A stretch of 64,000 bases of DNA from Fibrobacter sp. (GCA_012513915.1 JAAZBG010000033.1:33976-97975), one strand, 5' to 3'. Positions 1-10,718 are shown, numbered from the stretch's first letter. Notes: generated from the sequence alone by a model not told the origin. Numbers and translations are program-made.

Positions 1-1707
1 TGGCGGGACTGATCCGGAATCCAGATGTACCCACTTTCCAAAATACCCTCCATATGGTTCATTGCGATGCATGGCGGCATCTTTTATTGTCAATTGCCAG
101 TTTGCCCATAGTCTGTCAATTGACGATTGTAATAAGACGATAAAATCCGGATCACAGCTGTAACTCCATTTGTACAATAAATCAATCGGTATTGGTTCTA
201 TCAGATGATTATTAGGCGAAAGGCATTCAACCTGTTCGTAGATATGATCCATTACGTTACTCAGTAAATCGTACTCTTTTTGTATATAGAGCGTATTGTC
301 ATTTGTATCGGTTCCGGTATAGTGCTCATAACATAGTTGTGGATACAATGGATTGATAATTAAACTGCCTGGTTCATTATATTTTCTGAATAACCGTACT
401 GCATCATACATTCCTGCATAGAAATCAAATTTCCGGAATCCGATATCAAAGAAACCAAAAAAATTACCAAAGTAGCCACTCATTTGATTCATATAATTTT
501 TTGTTGGTACTACCTGACTTTCAATAACATCATTCTCTTCAAGTAGTGTGTACAGTTCGTTTTTACGCGATGCTTCAAATACCTGAGGAAAATTATTTTT
601 TAAAATATCGATTATATTCTCAGGTTTATATTGTTTTAAAACTTTATATTTCGGATAAACCTTGTTATCAGGATTCAGGTATGCAAATGTAATATCTTTG
701 TTTACAGTCTGATCATTATGCTGGGAAAGTGTCTGATTCCATTGATAGCGATCATTTGCCCTGTTTAATCCGTGAGAGACTAATTTATAGGCGAGTCGTA
801 TAGGCTCGTTATTATATAGTCCACCATCAGATAACACGGGTTGTGTTATAGTTGCAGAACATTCCCTGAAAGCATATTCCCAGATATCGATGTTCTGCAG
901 TTCATCTTCAGAAAGATTAGCGAAGCATTGATGCGTATTAATGGTCATGACATTAAGGTGATCGAATGGAGGAAATGCAAGAGGAAATGCAGAAGATGCA
1001 TAGATCAGACTTTTCAGAATTCTTATATTATCAGGATCGTTTTCTGGTGCGCTTTTTTTTAATTGAAGGAAATTCCATAGCAGGTTGAGATCTTTATAAT
1101 AGTAGTTTCTGAATTCAACAGGTCTGTTTTCTACCTTGTCAACTTTGACGACAAATGCATCTTTTGATCTGGGAATGTTCAGTTCTCCAAGTTTCTCGCA
1201 TATCGGATCGTTTCGGTTAACTGTGAGTGCTAAAACAAGGTCCATCACATTTGCGTTCATCGATTTTGTCTGCAATTTATAAAATGCAGAATCAAGGACT
1301 GCATCAGCGATCGAGTTCATTCTGCTTCTATTGAAAAGTCCTCGTGAATCGGTACACTCTTTAAAATAGTCTATACCAATAGGTATCCAGGCTTTGTAAA
1401 AAAAACTTGACGTATCGACAGGACTTATTGTATCAGCAAGCGAAAATACGGTAAGTAATGCATTAATTGCACCGGCAGATGCCCCGGTTACTATTTTTAC
1501 ATCAATTTTATCCCTGTTTAGTTTAAGCCATTCAACAGAATAATAATGATATCCTGCCTGATAGGAACCCAAAGAAACTGCTCCGCTGGAGATCAGTGCT
1601 AATGGTATACGGCGGTGTGTTTGCATAGTGTCATCCGGTGCAGATTGACTATACGTTATGCAAACAATAATTAATATTATCAGCGTTATGCTGGAATTCC
1701 TCTGCAT
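1..1707 (-). CDS. Patatin-like phospholipase, C-terminus cut by the window edge
   Basis: Reading the minus strand from the ATG at 1705-1707 gives 569 open codons running off the left edge. The first ~22 residues are a hydrophobic signal peptide ending near SQS-A, so the protein is exported. A patatin core follows: the glycine-rich oxyanion loop SSGAVSLGSYQAG (about residues 40-52), the nucleophile motif GASAG with Ser77, and the catalytic-dyad aspartate in DGGLYNNEP (Asp294). Patatins hydrolyse acyl esters of lipids. The long region after the dyad (from about residue 300) is unassigned; in type V-like patatins the C-terminus can be a beta-barrel, but the end lies outside the window. Substrate and final location cannot be read here. 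Family assignment is firm. Confidence 0.85.
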   Translation of the reverse strand, partial: MQRNSSITLIILIIVCITYSQSAPDDTMQTHRRIPLALISSGAVSLGSYQAGYHYYSVEWLKLNRDKIDVKIVTGASAGAINALLTVFSLADTISPVDTSSFFYKAWIPIGIDYFKECTDSRGLFNRSRMNSIADAVLDSAFYKLQTKSMNANVMDLVLALTVNRNDPICEKLGELNIPRSKDAFVVKVDKVENRPVEFRNYYYKDLNLLWNFLQLKKSAPENDPDNIRILKSLIYASSAFPLAFPPFDHLNVMTINTHQCFANLSEDELQNIDIWEYAFRECSATITQPVLSDGGLYNNEPIRLAYKLVSHGLNRANDRYQWNQTLSQHNDQTVNKDITFAYLNPDNKVYPKYKVLKQYKPENIIDILKNNFPQVFEASRKNELYTLLEENDVIESQVVPTKNYMNQMSGYFGNFFGFFDIGFRKFDFYAGMYDAVRLFRKYNEPGSLIINPLYPQLCYEHYTGTDTNDNTLYIQKEYDLLSNVMDHIYEQVECLSPNNHLIEPIPIDLLYKWSYSCDPDFIVLLQSSIDRLWANWQLTIKDAAMHRNEPYGGYFGKWVHLDSGSVPP

Positions 1708-1829
1708 AATGTTCCCGCTATGTTTACTAACAGGTGATCAGATCAAGTAAACTTGGTCCTGAAAAATAGTAACATTCAAACAGAATGAGATTATTAACTG
1801 CTATCAACGCTCGCTAAAGGGTACAGGAA

Positions 1830-3215
1830 TCAAAATTGAATATCACCATATTTATTTTTAAAAAACTCCAGTATATCGGTCGGACATTTTTGCTTAAGTA
1901 TTGAAGCTATATCCTGAAGATCTTTATATGATTTCAATTTTCCATGAGCATCGGTGATTACTTTATTCGCATGGTTATGGAGGTCGTTGGCATCTATATC
2001 TATGTTTTTATTTCTGATATCAAGAGCGGTGAAATACAGCCTTAATTTACTGATAGTAATTCCTTTTCCGAAATCCCGTTCAATTCTTTTGCAAATAGTG
2101 CTGGAGTCTTTATTGTTGTCTCTGGCAACATCATCTGTAGAGAGTTTCGGATTTTCAGCTATTTTCCGGAGCACGTTTATTGTTATGGCATCCAGAGGTA
2201 GTGGGGGATTGGGACGATTCTGCATACTGGTATCATCGGTTACCATTATGGGAACCGTATCTGCTAAAAGTAAATTCTGTTCCTGCCGGGTTAAATTTAC
2301 TGGATTCTTTTGTGTATCAGTTGATGACACAGATGGGATTGTTACCTGAGTTCCCTTGCCGTTATCTGATTTAATCATTGATCGGATTCGAATTAAAAAG
2401 GTGATTACCAGTATATATAGGATACACGAAACTATTGATAATACTATAATTAATTGATGACTTTTATGAACTGATGAACTATTTATAATCGGTTGATTTT
2501 GCAAGTTCTTTTTAAAAAGTATACTGGAAATTATTACTGTGTATTCTGTATTCAATGGGAATGGATTACCAGTTTGAATGCATAAACTAAAAAATCTTTC
2601 TCTATCAAAATTTTCAACAACTGTATTTTTATACCAGCGTGGGGTTACTAATGAATTGATTGGAAACGTTGAAATAAAGTTGTTTTTCTGCAATTGAAAT
2701 TCTGTATACTTAACGCTAAAATCATACCTGCGATTAGGTTTTCTTAGTGGATCATCGCATGGCAACGTATCTTTAGCAGGAAGTTTTTCAGGATATTTCA
2801 ATCGGGAATGGCAATGCATCTCAAATGGAACACTTGAACTATCGCTACTATAACCGATCATGTTTATTTCAATGTAATCAAAATTAGAAATGTCTATAAC
2901 TTTTTTTGGGTCTTTGAACCAGATTTCTATACCTGCAAAAGGTTCATTATGCATTTTTCTATTGGGGATATTAAATTTACACCATATAAAATTCTGAGGA
3001 TTCTTTACCAATGATGCTTCAGAGCTGCCGCAATTTACCGTATCAATGTATGCGACAGTGGTACATTGTTCATTGGGGAAAAAAGTATATACATTATTAG
3101 AATCTGATATCTGGTTGGCCCCGGATAGACCATTGATTCTATTATCGCTTGAGTCAAGTATGACAGGAATAATGAATAGTAATGATCCTACATACCACAA
3201 ATAAGATAATCGCAT
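1830..3215 (-). CDS. Single-pass membrane protein with cytoplasmic helix-turn-helix
   Basis: 461 residues from the ATG at 3213-3215, chosen because AGGGGAA lies just upstream; an in-frame start 42 bases further upstream has no such site. A signal/anchor segment (about residues 5-22) is followed by a ~230-residue extracytoplasmic domain, one clear membrane helix (about 255-280) and a ~180-residue cytoplasmic tail. The tail contains a helix-turn-helix-like stretch (KLSTDDVARDNN, then STICKRIERDFGKG). The plan is that of a one-component membrane-bound regulator that senses outside and acts on DNA inside. The sensing domain was not recognised and no target is evident. It is divergent from the chemoreceptor to its right. 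Confidence 0.6.
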   Translation of the reverse strand: MRLSYLWYVGSLLFIIPVILDSSDNRINGLSGANQISDSNNVYTFFPNEQCTTVAYIDTVNCGSSEASLVKNPQNFIWCKFNIPNRKMHNEPFAGIEIWFKDPKKVIDISNFDYIEINMIGYSSDSSSVPFEMHCHSRLKYPEKLPAKDTLPCDDPLRKPNRRYDFSVKYTEFQLQKNNFISTFPINSLVTPRWYKNTVVENFDRERFFSLCIQTGNPFPLNTEYTVIISSILFKKNLQNQPIINSSSVHKSHQLIIVLSIVSCILYILVITFLIRIRSMIKSDNGKGTQVTIPSVSSTDTQKNPVNLTRQEQNLLLADTVPIMVTDDTSMQNRPNPPLPLDAITINVLRKIAENPKLSTDDVARDNNKDSSTICKRIERDFGKGITISKLRLYFTALDIRNKNIDIDANDLHNHANKVITDAHGKLKSYKDLQDIASILKQKCPTDILEFFKNKYGDIQF

Positions 3216-3621
3216 ATCAAATTCCCCTGATGAACGAGAACTATTGACTGATCTCACTTATCTGACCGTACAAACATGTATTATCTGAACATTGCAGTGA
3301 GCTGCCCGGTTATTTCAAGTTAAGATAATTTATGTTCTCTATACCAGTTATCATTTTTTAACATTTTTGTAGTTTTGTGCTCATTAATGACATTTCTATA
3401 TGAGAATTACTTGTTAAGTACTTACAAAAGAAACAGTTTGCATTCTAATTGCAGGTATCATATAATCTTGCAAAATAGCTTTATAATGTATTTAATTGAT
3501 TATTAATAAAAACGGGACTTTATTATTGAATTTTAGCGATTATACATTTCAATCTTTCATGTACCGCTAATACGCTGAGAAATATATTAAACGCTACCAT
3601 TTTATTTGAAAGGTGCGACAA
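3216..3621. other. Divergent intergenic region, AT-rich
   Basis: About 400 bases between two divergently transcribed membrane-protein genes. It is strongly AT-rich and should carry promoters for both directions. No convincing hairpin, RNA gene or small ORF was seen. Confidence 0.5.
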
Positions 3622-5595
3622 ATGATACCTGTCGTTTTGACAATAAATAAACAGATTACCGGTGCAACAATACTTCTTCTGTCAATTGTTGCATTAGGTG
3701 TCGGAATTATTTCGTACCTGCTTGCTTTCAACGCCATGGAAAAACAGCAGGTGGAAACTGCACCACAGATGGCTATACAAGGTTCACAAATTATCAGGAA
3801 TAAATTAGATTCGTACCTTTTTACTATCAATGCAATTGCGGAGCGCAATGACATCCGTTCAATGGATTGGAACATTCAGAAACCGGTTCTTGAACAGGAG
3901 ATTAAGCGGGTCGGATTTCTTGGTATGGGTATTATTGACCCAGGCGGGAACGCAATATATCCGGATGGTTCTACCGCATCGTTAGGGGACAGAGCATATT
4001 TTAAAGATGCAATTAAAGGAAAATCCTGTTTTTCAGAAGTAATAATTTCAAGAGTTAATAATAAACCTGTTATGATGGTTGCTGCGCCGGTAAAAAATAA
4101 GAATAATCAGATAGCTGCAGTCCTGATTGCACGTCTTGACGGAACATGGCTGAGTGACATAACGGATAACATCGGATTTGGAAAAGGCGGATACTCCTAT
4201 ATTATTGATAGTAAAGGAACGTTTATCGCCCATGTAGATAGGGAATTTGTGAGTAAACAGCGAAATTTCATAATTGAATCAGAAAAAGATTCCTCATACG
4301 CTGATATTTCCAGAATATTGCAAACTATGACTGATGGCACAACCGGTTATGGTGAATACAGGTTTTCAGGGGCAGATCAGTTTATTGGTTACACATTGAT
4401 TCCCGAAACGACATGGTCTATCGCTGTTGGTGCGGGAAAAAAACAGGCATTTAAACTGATCACTACCATGCGGTCTTATATCATTTTTTTATCTTTTGGA
4501 TTTATAATAATCGGAGCAGTTATATCCATATTGATTTCCAGAAGTATTGTTCGGCCTGTTATTAAGACGACCGCAATGCTTAAAGATATTTCCGAAGGTG
4601 ATGGTGATCTGACGAAACGTCTTGAAATAAACACCAATAATGAAATTGGAGATCTGGCTCAATATTTCAATAAATTTATTGAGAAATTGCAGGATATAAT
4701 CATAAGCATAAAAGATAACGCAGATGTCGTTGCTGTATCAGCAGCTAAATTTTCTACAGTATCTTCAGGAATTTCTTCAACTATTAAAGAAATCAATGCT
4801 GAAACAAAGACTGTTGCATCGACAACAGAGAAATCGTCCGAAAATATTAAGAGCCTTGCTGCTACTGCAGAAGAAATATCAGGGGCAACAAATGGTGTTG
4901 CATCAGCAGTTGAAGAGATGAGTCTCTCATTGAATGAGGTTCTGAAAAATTGTCAGAAGGAGTTTATGATTGTTGAGGACGCAACCAGCCAGGTACAAAA
5001 CAGTACGAGTATTATTAGTCAACTTGATGCCGGAGCTAAATCGATCAGCAGAATTGTTGATATTATTGATAATATTGCAAAACAGACAAACCTGCTTGCA
5101 CTGAATGCCACAATTGAATCGGCATCGGCCGGTGAAGCTGGAAGAGGATTTGCCGTAGTGGCGAACGAAGTAAAGAATCTTTCCAAAAAAACATCACTTG
5201 CAACACAGGATATCGCCAAACAGGTTAAAGACATGCAGATGAATGCAGAGTCTGCGGTTCAGGCAATTGGGAATTTTTCCAAAATGATCAACGATATTAA
5301 TGATGTTTCAAAGACTATTGTTATTGCTGTTGAAGAACAAAGTAAAGCTGTAAACGAAATAACAAAAAACATCAGCAGTGTAAGTTCAGGTACCCGGAAT
5401 GTTGCTGAAAATGTCTCTGAATCAGCCCGGAACCTGACACATGTATCTGAAACAATAAGCGGTGTGAGCAGCCATGTTGATGGAATATCACTACGTATTT
5501 CTGATATCAACAGGAGTACTGATGAACTACAGAAACTTTCCGGGAAGCTTAAAATGAATATTTCTCAATTTAAAATTAGTAATTCTGTAAAGTAG
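3622..5595 (+). CDS. Methyl-accepting chemotaxis protein (double-Cache sensor)
   Basis: 657 residues from the ATG at 3622, preceded by GAAAGGTG at good spacing; a GTG at 3613 is an in-frame alternative. A membrane helix near residues 10-30 precedes a ~240-residue extracytoplasmic domain with dCache/PAS-like motifs ([43 protein letters not shown]). A second membrane helix (about 285-305) and a HAMP domain ([10 protein letters not shown]... EGDGDLTKR) follow. The rest is the MCP signalling coiled coil with the hairpin tip [18 protein letters not shown] and [14 protein letters not shown]. It would bind a small ligand outside and control CheA. No che genes are in the window, so it is an orphan receptor. 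Ligand unknown. Confidence 0.93.
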   Translation: MIPVVLTINKQITGATILLLSIVALGVGIISYLLAFNAMEKQQVETAPQMAIQGSQIIRNKLDSYLFTINAIAERNDIRSMDWNIQKPVLEQEIKRVGFLGMGIIDPGGNAIYPDGSTASLGDRAYFKDAIKGKSCFSEVIISRVNNKPVMMVAAPVKNKNNQIAAVLIARLDGTWLSDITDNIGFGKGGYSYIIDSKGTFIAHVDREFVSKQRNFIIESEKDSSYADISRILQTMTDGTTGYGEYRFSGADQFIGYTLIPETTWSIAVGAGKKQAFKLITTMRSYIIFLSFGFIIIGAVISILISRSIVRPVIKTTAMLKDISEGDGDLTKRLEINTNNEIGDLAQYFNKFIEKLQDIIISIKDNADVVAVSAAKFSTVSSGISSTIKEINAETKTVASTTEKSSENIKSLAATAEEISGATNGVASAVEEMSLSLNEVLKNCQKEFMIVEDATSQVQNSTSIISQLDAGAKSISRIVDIIDNIAKQTNLLALNATIESASAGEAGRGFAVVANEVKNLSKKTSLATQDIAKQVKDMQMNAESAVQAIGNFSKMINDINDVSKTIVIAVEEQSKAVNEITKNISSVSSGTRNVAENVSESARNLTHVSETISGVSSHVDGISLRISDINRSTDELQKLSGKLKMNISQFKISNSVK

Positions 5596-6024
5596 CCGGA
5601 TTACATGCCATAAGTACTGTTGTTTGATAAATTGTTCCATTGTTACTATATTTAAGACAAGATGCATAATGATTGTATTTTATACAATGACAATTGGGTA
5701 AATCAGTGCACACAGTTTCGGGTAACTATGCTTTAGTGCGAACCTCTGATTCATATTTTTTCCACAAAGAACTTTTCGAATAAATCAATCTTTTATTAGT
5801 GTGTTATCACCGGTTGAAAGATAGGTGCATAATCCGGGTTAAACTCTGTCGTTTAGCAATGGTTTTACAACGGAAGTGCGGATATTATCTCATTTTAAAG
5901 AATAAACTCGTGTCAAAAAGGTAAGGATATAGTATTTTAGCCAGAACATGCAGAAATAAACTGTATTGGACTTTAACATTGCAATGGACTCCAGAGATAT
6001 TGTCAGCGGTTATAATTTAAGCAA
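5596..6024. other. Intergenic region without recognised content
   Basis: About 430 bases between the chemoreceptor and xseB. I see no convincing gene, tRNA or strong terminator. An overlapping ORF from 5966 is an out-of-frame shadow of xseB. The promoter for the xseB-ispA pair presumably lies here. Confidence 0.5.
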
Positions 6025-6342
6025 ATGGAAGAGTGTATGCCACCAAAATCAAAATCAGAGAAATCACAATCGCTTACGGATCAACTTTCTGCAAAAGATA
6101 CACTATCTTTCGAAGAGGCGTTGGGAGCACTTGAAGATGTTATCACCGAACTCGAAAAAGATGATTTGTCATTAGACAGGGCACTCACTATTTTTGAACA
6201 GGGCATAGCTCTTATGCGGCAGTGTGATGCCAGACTTGGGAGTGCTCAGGGTAAAATGAAAGAACTGCTCAAGAGTGAAAACGGTGAATTCGTTGAAAAA
6301 GTTCTCGGAGATTCACTGGAATCGTTTTTAAATAGGGAATAA
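6025..6342 (+). CDS. xseB: Exodeoxyribonuclease VII small subunit
   Basis: 105 residues. The small-subunit signature is clear: LSFEEALGALEDVITELEKDDLSLDRALTIFEQGIALMRQCDARL, a helical hairpin that binds the XseA catalytic subunit. The ~25-residue charged N-terminal extension is longer than usual, so translation may begin at the internal Met5. The enzyme degrades single-stranded DNA in both directions and needs XseA, which is not in this window. The stop codon is one base from the ispA start, so the two are co-transcribed, as in many bacteria where xseB precedes ispA. Confidence 0.92.
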   Translation: MEECMPPKSKSEKSQSLTDQLSAKDTLSFEEALGALEDVITELEKDDLSLDRALTIFEQGIALMRQCDARLGSAQGKMKELLKSENGEFVEKVLGDSLESFLNRE

Positions 6343-6343
6343 C

Positions 6344-7216
6344 ATGAGTAAAATTAAAGACTATCTCGAAAAAGTAGCTAAAGTTACCGATGAAACACTT
6401 GAGAGAGTGCTTCCGTCAGAATCAATATATCCTGAGTCAATTCACAAACTTATGAGGTACAGCACATTCGCTGGCGGTAAACGGATCCGTCCCAGTCTGG
6501 TTCTTGCGACCCATGAAGCATGCGGAGGCGTATTTAATAACGAAAACGCACTGCTTACCATTGCGGCGATTGAAATGCTTCACACGTTCTCGCTTATACA
6601 TGATGATCTTCCGTGTATGGATGATGATGACTTTCGTCGCGGAAAACCGACTGCACACAAAGCATTTACTGAAGCGCTTGCGGTTCTTGGCGGTGATGCG
6701 CTCTGCATTGAGGCATTCGAGATACTTTCCCGCACCGGACGTGTCGATATGATTCAGGAGATTGCAAAATCGCTTGGTACAAAGGGAATGATTGCAGGGC
6801 AGGTGGTTGATATTGAATCTGAAGGAAAACCGGTAACCCTGGAAACTCTCCAGTATATTCACGATAATAAAACTGCTGCACTGATTCGTGCATGTGTCAG
6901 ATGCGGAGCGCTGCTTGCCGGTGTATCCGATGAAGCACTTGCAAAGCTGACATCATACGGTAATAGTATCGGTCTTGCATTTCAGGTTGTTGATGATATC
7001 CTTGATGAAGAGAGTACTACAGAGCAGCTTGGCAAAACTGTCGGCAGTGACCGGGAAAAAGGAAAAGCCACCTATCCATCAATTGTCGGTATGGCAGAAT
7101 CTAAAAAGATCGCACGGGATCTGATCAATCAGGCATGGAAAGATATCGAATTTCTTGGTGATAAGGGAGCGATTCTTCACGAACTTGCCGAGTATATCAT
7201 TACAAGGATTAATTGA
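6344..7216 (+). CDS. ispA: Polyprenyl (farnesyl/geranylgeranyl) diphosphate synthase
   Basis: 290 residues, typical of short-chain trans-prenyltransferases. The first aspartate-rich motif DDLPCMDDDDFRRGKPT (about 87-103) has the two-residue insertion of bacterial type II FPP synthases. The second, DDILDEES, lies near residue 215. GGKRIRP (about 44-50) is the diphosphate-binding loop. The enzyme condenses isopentenyl diphosphate with allylic diphosphates to make C15 or C20 chains for quinones and undecaprenyl carriers. Start one base after the xseB stop. Product chain length cannot be fixed by eye. Confidence 0.94.
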   Translation: MSKIKDYLEKVAKVTDETLERVLPSESIYPESIHKLMRYSTFAGGKRIRPSLVLATHEACGGVFNNENALLTIAAIEMLHTFSLIHDDLPCMDDDDFRRGKPTAHKAFTEALAVLGGDALCIEAFEILSRTGRVDMIQEIAKSLGTKGMIAGQVVDIESEGKPVTLETLQYIHDNKTAALIRACVRCGALLAGVSDEALAKLTSYGNSIGLAFQVVDDILDEESTTEQLGKTVGSDREKGKATYPSIVGMAESKKIARDLINQAWKDIEFLGDKGAILHELAEYIITRIN

Positions 7217-7297
7217 TTCACTCACGATAGATCCCGCCTGAGCCGATGCTGTATTTTATAGCCATCTAAAAACGTTCTTACGAAATGGGTTGATACT

Positions 7298-8056
7298 ATG
7301 GGAATTGGATCGGTTATACATAAAGCGGGTGTTGCACTTGTGTCAGACAGCAGGTCGCTTATATATGGTCGTGATCTTGTTCGTATATGGGCTCTGGATC
7401 ATCTCCGGCAGGTTACAACTCATGATAAGTCAGTGCTGGATATCGGATGCGCCAGAGGCGATGATCTTCTTGGAATACAAAATGGATTCAAGGGTGATAT
7501 TAACCTTTATGGTCTTGAGACATACGAGCCATACCGCAAAATCGCAATCGATAATGGAATTAATGTAGCGGAATTCAATCTTGAATGTGATAGAATGCCA
7601 TTCAGTAATAGTTCTTTTGATGTTATTATTTTGAACCAGATTCTTGAGCACACCAAGGAACTGTTTTTCATCTTTGATGAGCTTGCAAGGGTGATTAAAC
7701 CGGATGGTATCCTGATTATCGGGGTACCGAATCTTGCAGCATGGCACGATCGTCTGATGCTTCTGCTTGGAGAACAGCCTACCGGAATGAAAGTGCTTGG
7801 TCCTCATGTCCGGGGCTTTACCAGAAATGGGTTTGTCAGGTTTATCGAGGTTGCAGGCTGTTTCAAAGTTGAATCGGTCAAGGGGGCTGGGTTTCTTCCA
7901 TTTCCAACATCTGTGGCAAAGTTTCTTGCAACCATCTTCCCATCATATGCATCGTCACTTTTTCTTAAGGTAAAACGTCAACAATCGTCAAAAACATTTG
8001 CAGATATTGTAAAAGAGCGGATGTTTGAGACAAATTACCGGCTTGCAGAGCAATAA
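7298..8056 (+). CDS. Class I SAM-dependent methyltransferase
   Basis: 252 residues. Motif I is VLDIGCARGDD (about 45-55), followed by a Rossmann-type domain with the acidic strand end LYGLETYEPY and the post-motif FDVIILNQILEHTKE, as in Methyltransf_11 proteins acting on small molecules or lipids. The C-terminal third carries a basic, hydrophobic segment (FLATIFPSYASSLFLKVKRQ), which may touch the membrane. The start ATG is 81 bases after ispA, so it may be read through from that operon. A role in quinone or lipid modification would fit the neighbour but is inference. Confidence 0.8.
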   Translation: MGIGSVIHKAGVALVSDSRSLIYGRDLVRIWALDHLRQVTTHDKSVLDIGCARGDDLLGIQNGFKGDINLYGLETYEPYRKIAIDNGINVAEFNLECDRMPFSNSSFDVIILNQILEHTKELFFIFDELARVIKPDGILIIGVPNLAAWHDRLMLLLGEQPTGMKVLGPHVRGFTRNGFVRFIEVAGCFKVESVKGAGFLPFPTSVAKFLATIFPSYASSLFLKVKRQQSSKTFADIVKERMFETNYRLAEQ

Positions 8057-8136
8057 TGTAACGTTGTCGGTTTTTTTGCATTAGTAAACGAAGAGATGGT
8101 CTATTATATTTTATTTTAAAGATTTGGGAGGTTTTT

Positions 8137-9414
8137 ATGGTAAGAAAGTTACTTACCGGACTCTTTACTGTTGCAGTGTTTGCAACAGGCAGTTTTGCGC
8201 AGGCGTATCCGTCAAATGCCCGTATTGACGCACTTGGCGGGGCGTTTATTGTGCAGGATCAATCAAAGATTCTTGCGTATGCAGTACAGATGAACAACTA
8301 CCAGGACAATGCACAGGTGACTTTTAATTCGCCAATCTGTGGGGTGAAAAATCTGGGTGAAGTAGTATCTGTCGGGGTTGTTGTTAACCGTCCGCTTATG
8401 CTGAGTTTTCCATCAGATTCAGGATTTTTTTACGGTGCAGCCCGTACAAATCTTGGCGCGCCTATCAACGCAACTGGTGGCAGAGCTCTTGGACCTGACC
8501 AGAACATTCCGCATATACTGTTAGGTCTGAATTTGGAAGCGGTAAAGATCGGTTTCGATCTGTTTTATGAGTATTCAAACTTTAAACAGCACATTGATGA
8601 TAATCCTGAGGGTGGAAACCATGTGGAAACAGATGTTTCAGGAAACATACACAATGCCGGTGGAATTGCATCAGTGTTGCTGGATCTTAAAGGAATGAGT
8701 CTTCAGATAAAAGGTGGAATCGGCATTCCGGGCACCCGTGGAAAACGTGAGGTTACAACAACACCGCCTGAAGGTGGTACAACGACAACGGAAACAACCG
8801 AGTCATCGTCTGAATCAGCATTTTTTGGTGTTCTCGGTGCAGAACTTGGACTGAAAGTCAAGGATTTCAATATCACACTGGGTGGTGAATTTGTCGGCAG
8901 TCATTTCCAGATGAAAAATGGCGCTGGTGTGGTTCAGAACAGGAGCTTCTATAGACACTTTGACCTGTATGCCGGATTTACTACTGAGATTAACAAAAGT
9001 GGTCTTGCTGTTCTTATGATCGATCTCGGGGTTAATTCAAGTGGTTCAGAACCTGACAGTCTTGCCTATGCTGTGGCTCAACGTAAAAACTATACCAATT
9101 ATATTTATAATGTGATCTATGCTGGCTACGAACATACCTGGACAAAGGCCTGGTTTTTTGATACTTTCACAGCACGTGCCGGTATGAATTATGCAATCTA
9201 TTCACAGATTGATCATCAGAAGGGTGAGGGGACCGGTGGCGAGTATGATTCACGTACAAAGCGTGAAACGGTGTATAATCAGGTTGATCCGCGACTTGGT
9301 ATTGGTATCACAAAGAGTGTTTTTGCACTTGATCTTTGTGTAAATCCAACCGTTTGGGCCGGACTAATCAGTGGTCCATCAGTGGCAAAAGTAACAGTCT
9401 CACTTGACTTCTAA
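8137..9414 (+). CDS. Predicted outer-membrane protein, signal peptide present
   Basis: 425 residues with a strong signal peptide ending SFAQA (cleavage near 22-24) and a good ribosome-binding site (GGGAGG) upstream. The mature start NARIDALGGAFIVQDQSKILAY resembles the opening of PorV/FadL-like outer-membrane barrels in Fibrobacterota and Bacteroidota-like groups. The remainder alternates short amphipathic strands with loops, including a low-complexity Thr/Glu loop (about 208-228). It ends in an aromatic residue (VSLDF), as barrel proteins do. Function unknown; a role in export or assembly is only a family-level guess. Confidence 0.65.
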   Translation: MVRKLLTGLFTVAVFATGSFAQAYPSNARIDALGGAFIVQDQSKILAYAVQMNNYQDNAQVTFNSPICGVKNLGEVVSVGVVVNRPLMLSFPSDSGFFYGAARTNLGAPINATGGRALGPDQNIPHILLGLNLEAVKIGFDLFYEYSNFKQHIDDNPEGGNHVETDVSGNIHNAGGIASVLLDLKGMSLQIKGGIGIPGTRGKREVTTTPPEGGTTTTETTESSSESAFFGVLGAELGLKVKDFNITLGGEFVGSHFQMKNGAGVVQNRSFYRHFDLYAGFTTEINKSGLAVLMIDLGVNSSGSEPDSLAYAVAQRKNYTNYIYNVIYAGYEHTWTKAWFFDTFTARAGMNYAIYSQIDHQKGEGTGGEYDSRTKRETVYNQVDPRLGIGITKSVFALDLCVNPTVWAGLISGPSVAKVTVSLDF

Positions 9415-9458
9415 TTGATCACGAATGTGAATCATTCGCAGTTGTAATTTTCTTTTGT

Positions 9459-9501
9459 AACAAAGCAGCCATCCTGAACAGTTCCGGATGGCTGCTTTGT
9501 T
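9459..9501. terminator. Bidirectional terminator
   Basis: A perfect 16-bp inverted repeat (AACAAAGCAGCCATCC and its complement) around an 11-base loop, between two convergent genes ending at 9414 and 9525. A T-rich run precedes the left arm, serving the minus-strand gene. Confidence 0.88.
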
Positions 9502-9524
9502 AAGTGGTTTCCGCAAATCAAATA

Positions 9525-10718
9525 CTACTTGGTCTTATTGAGTTTTTTCAATTTTCTAATCATCAGCAGTGCATCCGGGCCGCTTACTGTTTTTTCGATA
9601 CCGAAGGCACCGGCAGGTTCAGTTTTCATTATGCCTCTGTCAACCAATGTACAGATTGCGTTATACGCCGGATGCGACGGGTTTACATCGGGAAATCTGG
9701 TTTCCGTATCGATATCGCTGGTTGCGGGTGATCTATCACCGGTAAGTGCAATAAGTGCATTTTCAAGCATAAGCGCGTACTCACCACGGTTGACAAGTTC
9801 GTCAGGATGAAATGTATGGTCAGGATATGGTTCAAGACCGCGAATTTCAAGTGGTGCGATATCAATTATGAAATTACGGGCCCAGTGTGTGGATATATCG
9901 GTCATTGCAGGTGTGTTTAGCAGGCTGTCTACAACCATCGTATGCATATCATCGTGCGCAGTGAAATCGGTATCGATGGTTGCCGGACGTTTTCTGGTTA
10001 CAAATTTGTTGATTTTTAATTCAGAGATAAACAGTGCGGCGATATCCGCGCGCGAGATTTTATCAGAAAGTGCAACCTTTTTTCCGGCATCAGTACCTGG
10101 AGCGGCCCGTTCTATTTTTTGAACAATTTCCCACTGTTTATTCGCAGGAGTTATGTAATCGTTATTGATGTCAAGCACTTTACGGAAATCTGATGATGAC
10201 TTTGGAAATTCGAATGTCTTTTTGTAAAAGATACCTCTGCGATAGTAAACTTCGGAGTTTTCAGGATCAAGCTTAATAGCCTTTTCATACTGATCCTCAA
10301 CCTCCTTTACCCATTCACTCACCGGTTTTCCCTCATATTTCATGCTGATAACCATGGCTTTTGCAACATGAACAAATGGTAGTCTGTTATCAAGTTCCTG
10401 CGCCTTGTCAGCAAACTTATACGCCTCCCTGAACTCTTTTTCTGCACTTTCCGGATCTTCTGCATCCTGAGCTTTTTTAGCGGTGACAAGTGCGAGTCCG
10501 GAGTATGCCGGGGCATACTTCTGGTTAAGCATCAGTGCCCGTGCAAACTCTTCTTCGGCATTCTGGTAGCGCCCGTCATCCCAGAATTTCATGCCCAGTT
10601 TAGTATGTGCCGGCGCATTTTCCATCACATTTATACCTCTGGAATATCTCTTTCCGCACCCTGCTGAAAACAACAGTATCAATGTAATCGCGACGAGTGG
10701 TACGATTCGTAAATTCAT
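9525..10718 (-). CDS. TPR-repeat lipoprotein with C-terminal SLH-like domain
   Basis: 397 residues from the ATG at 10716-10718, which follows AAGGA at workable spacing; an upstream TTG sits too close to that site. The N-terminus is a lipoprotein signal (LLFSAGC). Three or more tetratricopeptide repeats follow (residues ~35-190, for example GRYQNAEEEFARALMLNQ and DPENSEVYYRRGIFYKK). The C-terminal half has S-layer-homology-like pieces (DISTHWARNFIIDI, YPDHTFHPDELVNRGEYALML, FPDVNPSHPAYNAI). It is probably an envelope scaffold tethering complexes to peptidoglycan or wall polymers. It ends at the shared terminator with the upstream barrel gene. Confidence 0.8.
   Translation of the reverse strand: MNLRIVPLVAITLILLFSAGCGKRYSRGINVMENAPAHTKLGMKFWDDGRYQNAEEEFARALMLNQKYAPAYSGLALVTAKKAQDAEDPESAEKEFREAYKFADKAQELDNRLPFVHVAKAMVISMKYEGKPVSEWVKEVEDQYEKAIKLDPENSEVYYRRGIFYKKTFEFPKSSSDFRKVLDINNDYITPANKQWEIVQKIERAAPGTDAGKKVALSDKISRADIAALFISELKINKFVTRKRPATIDTDFTAHDDMHTMVVDSLLNTPAMTDISTHWARNFIIDIAPLEIRGLEPYPDHTFHPDELVNRGEYALMLENALIALTGDRSPATSDIDTETRFPDVNPSHPAYNAICTLVDRGIMKTEPAGAFGIEKTVSGPDALLMIRKLKKLNKTK

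Noticed and set aside
1954..2349. Plus-strand open frame inside the HTH membrane protein gene
   Set aside because: Lies fully opposite a supported coding sequence and has no family resemblance or ribosome-binding site.
6437..6862. Minus-strand open frame opposite ispA
   Set aside because: Shadow of ispA; composition mirrors the coding strand and no domain is seen.
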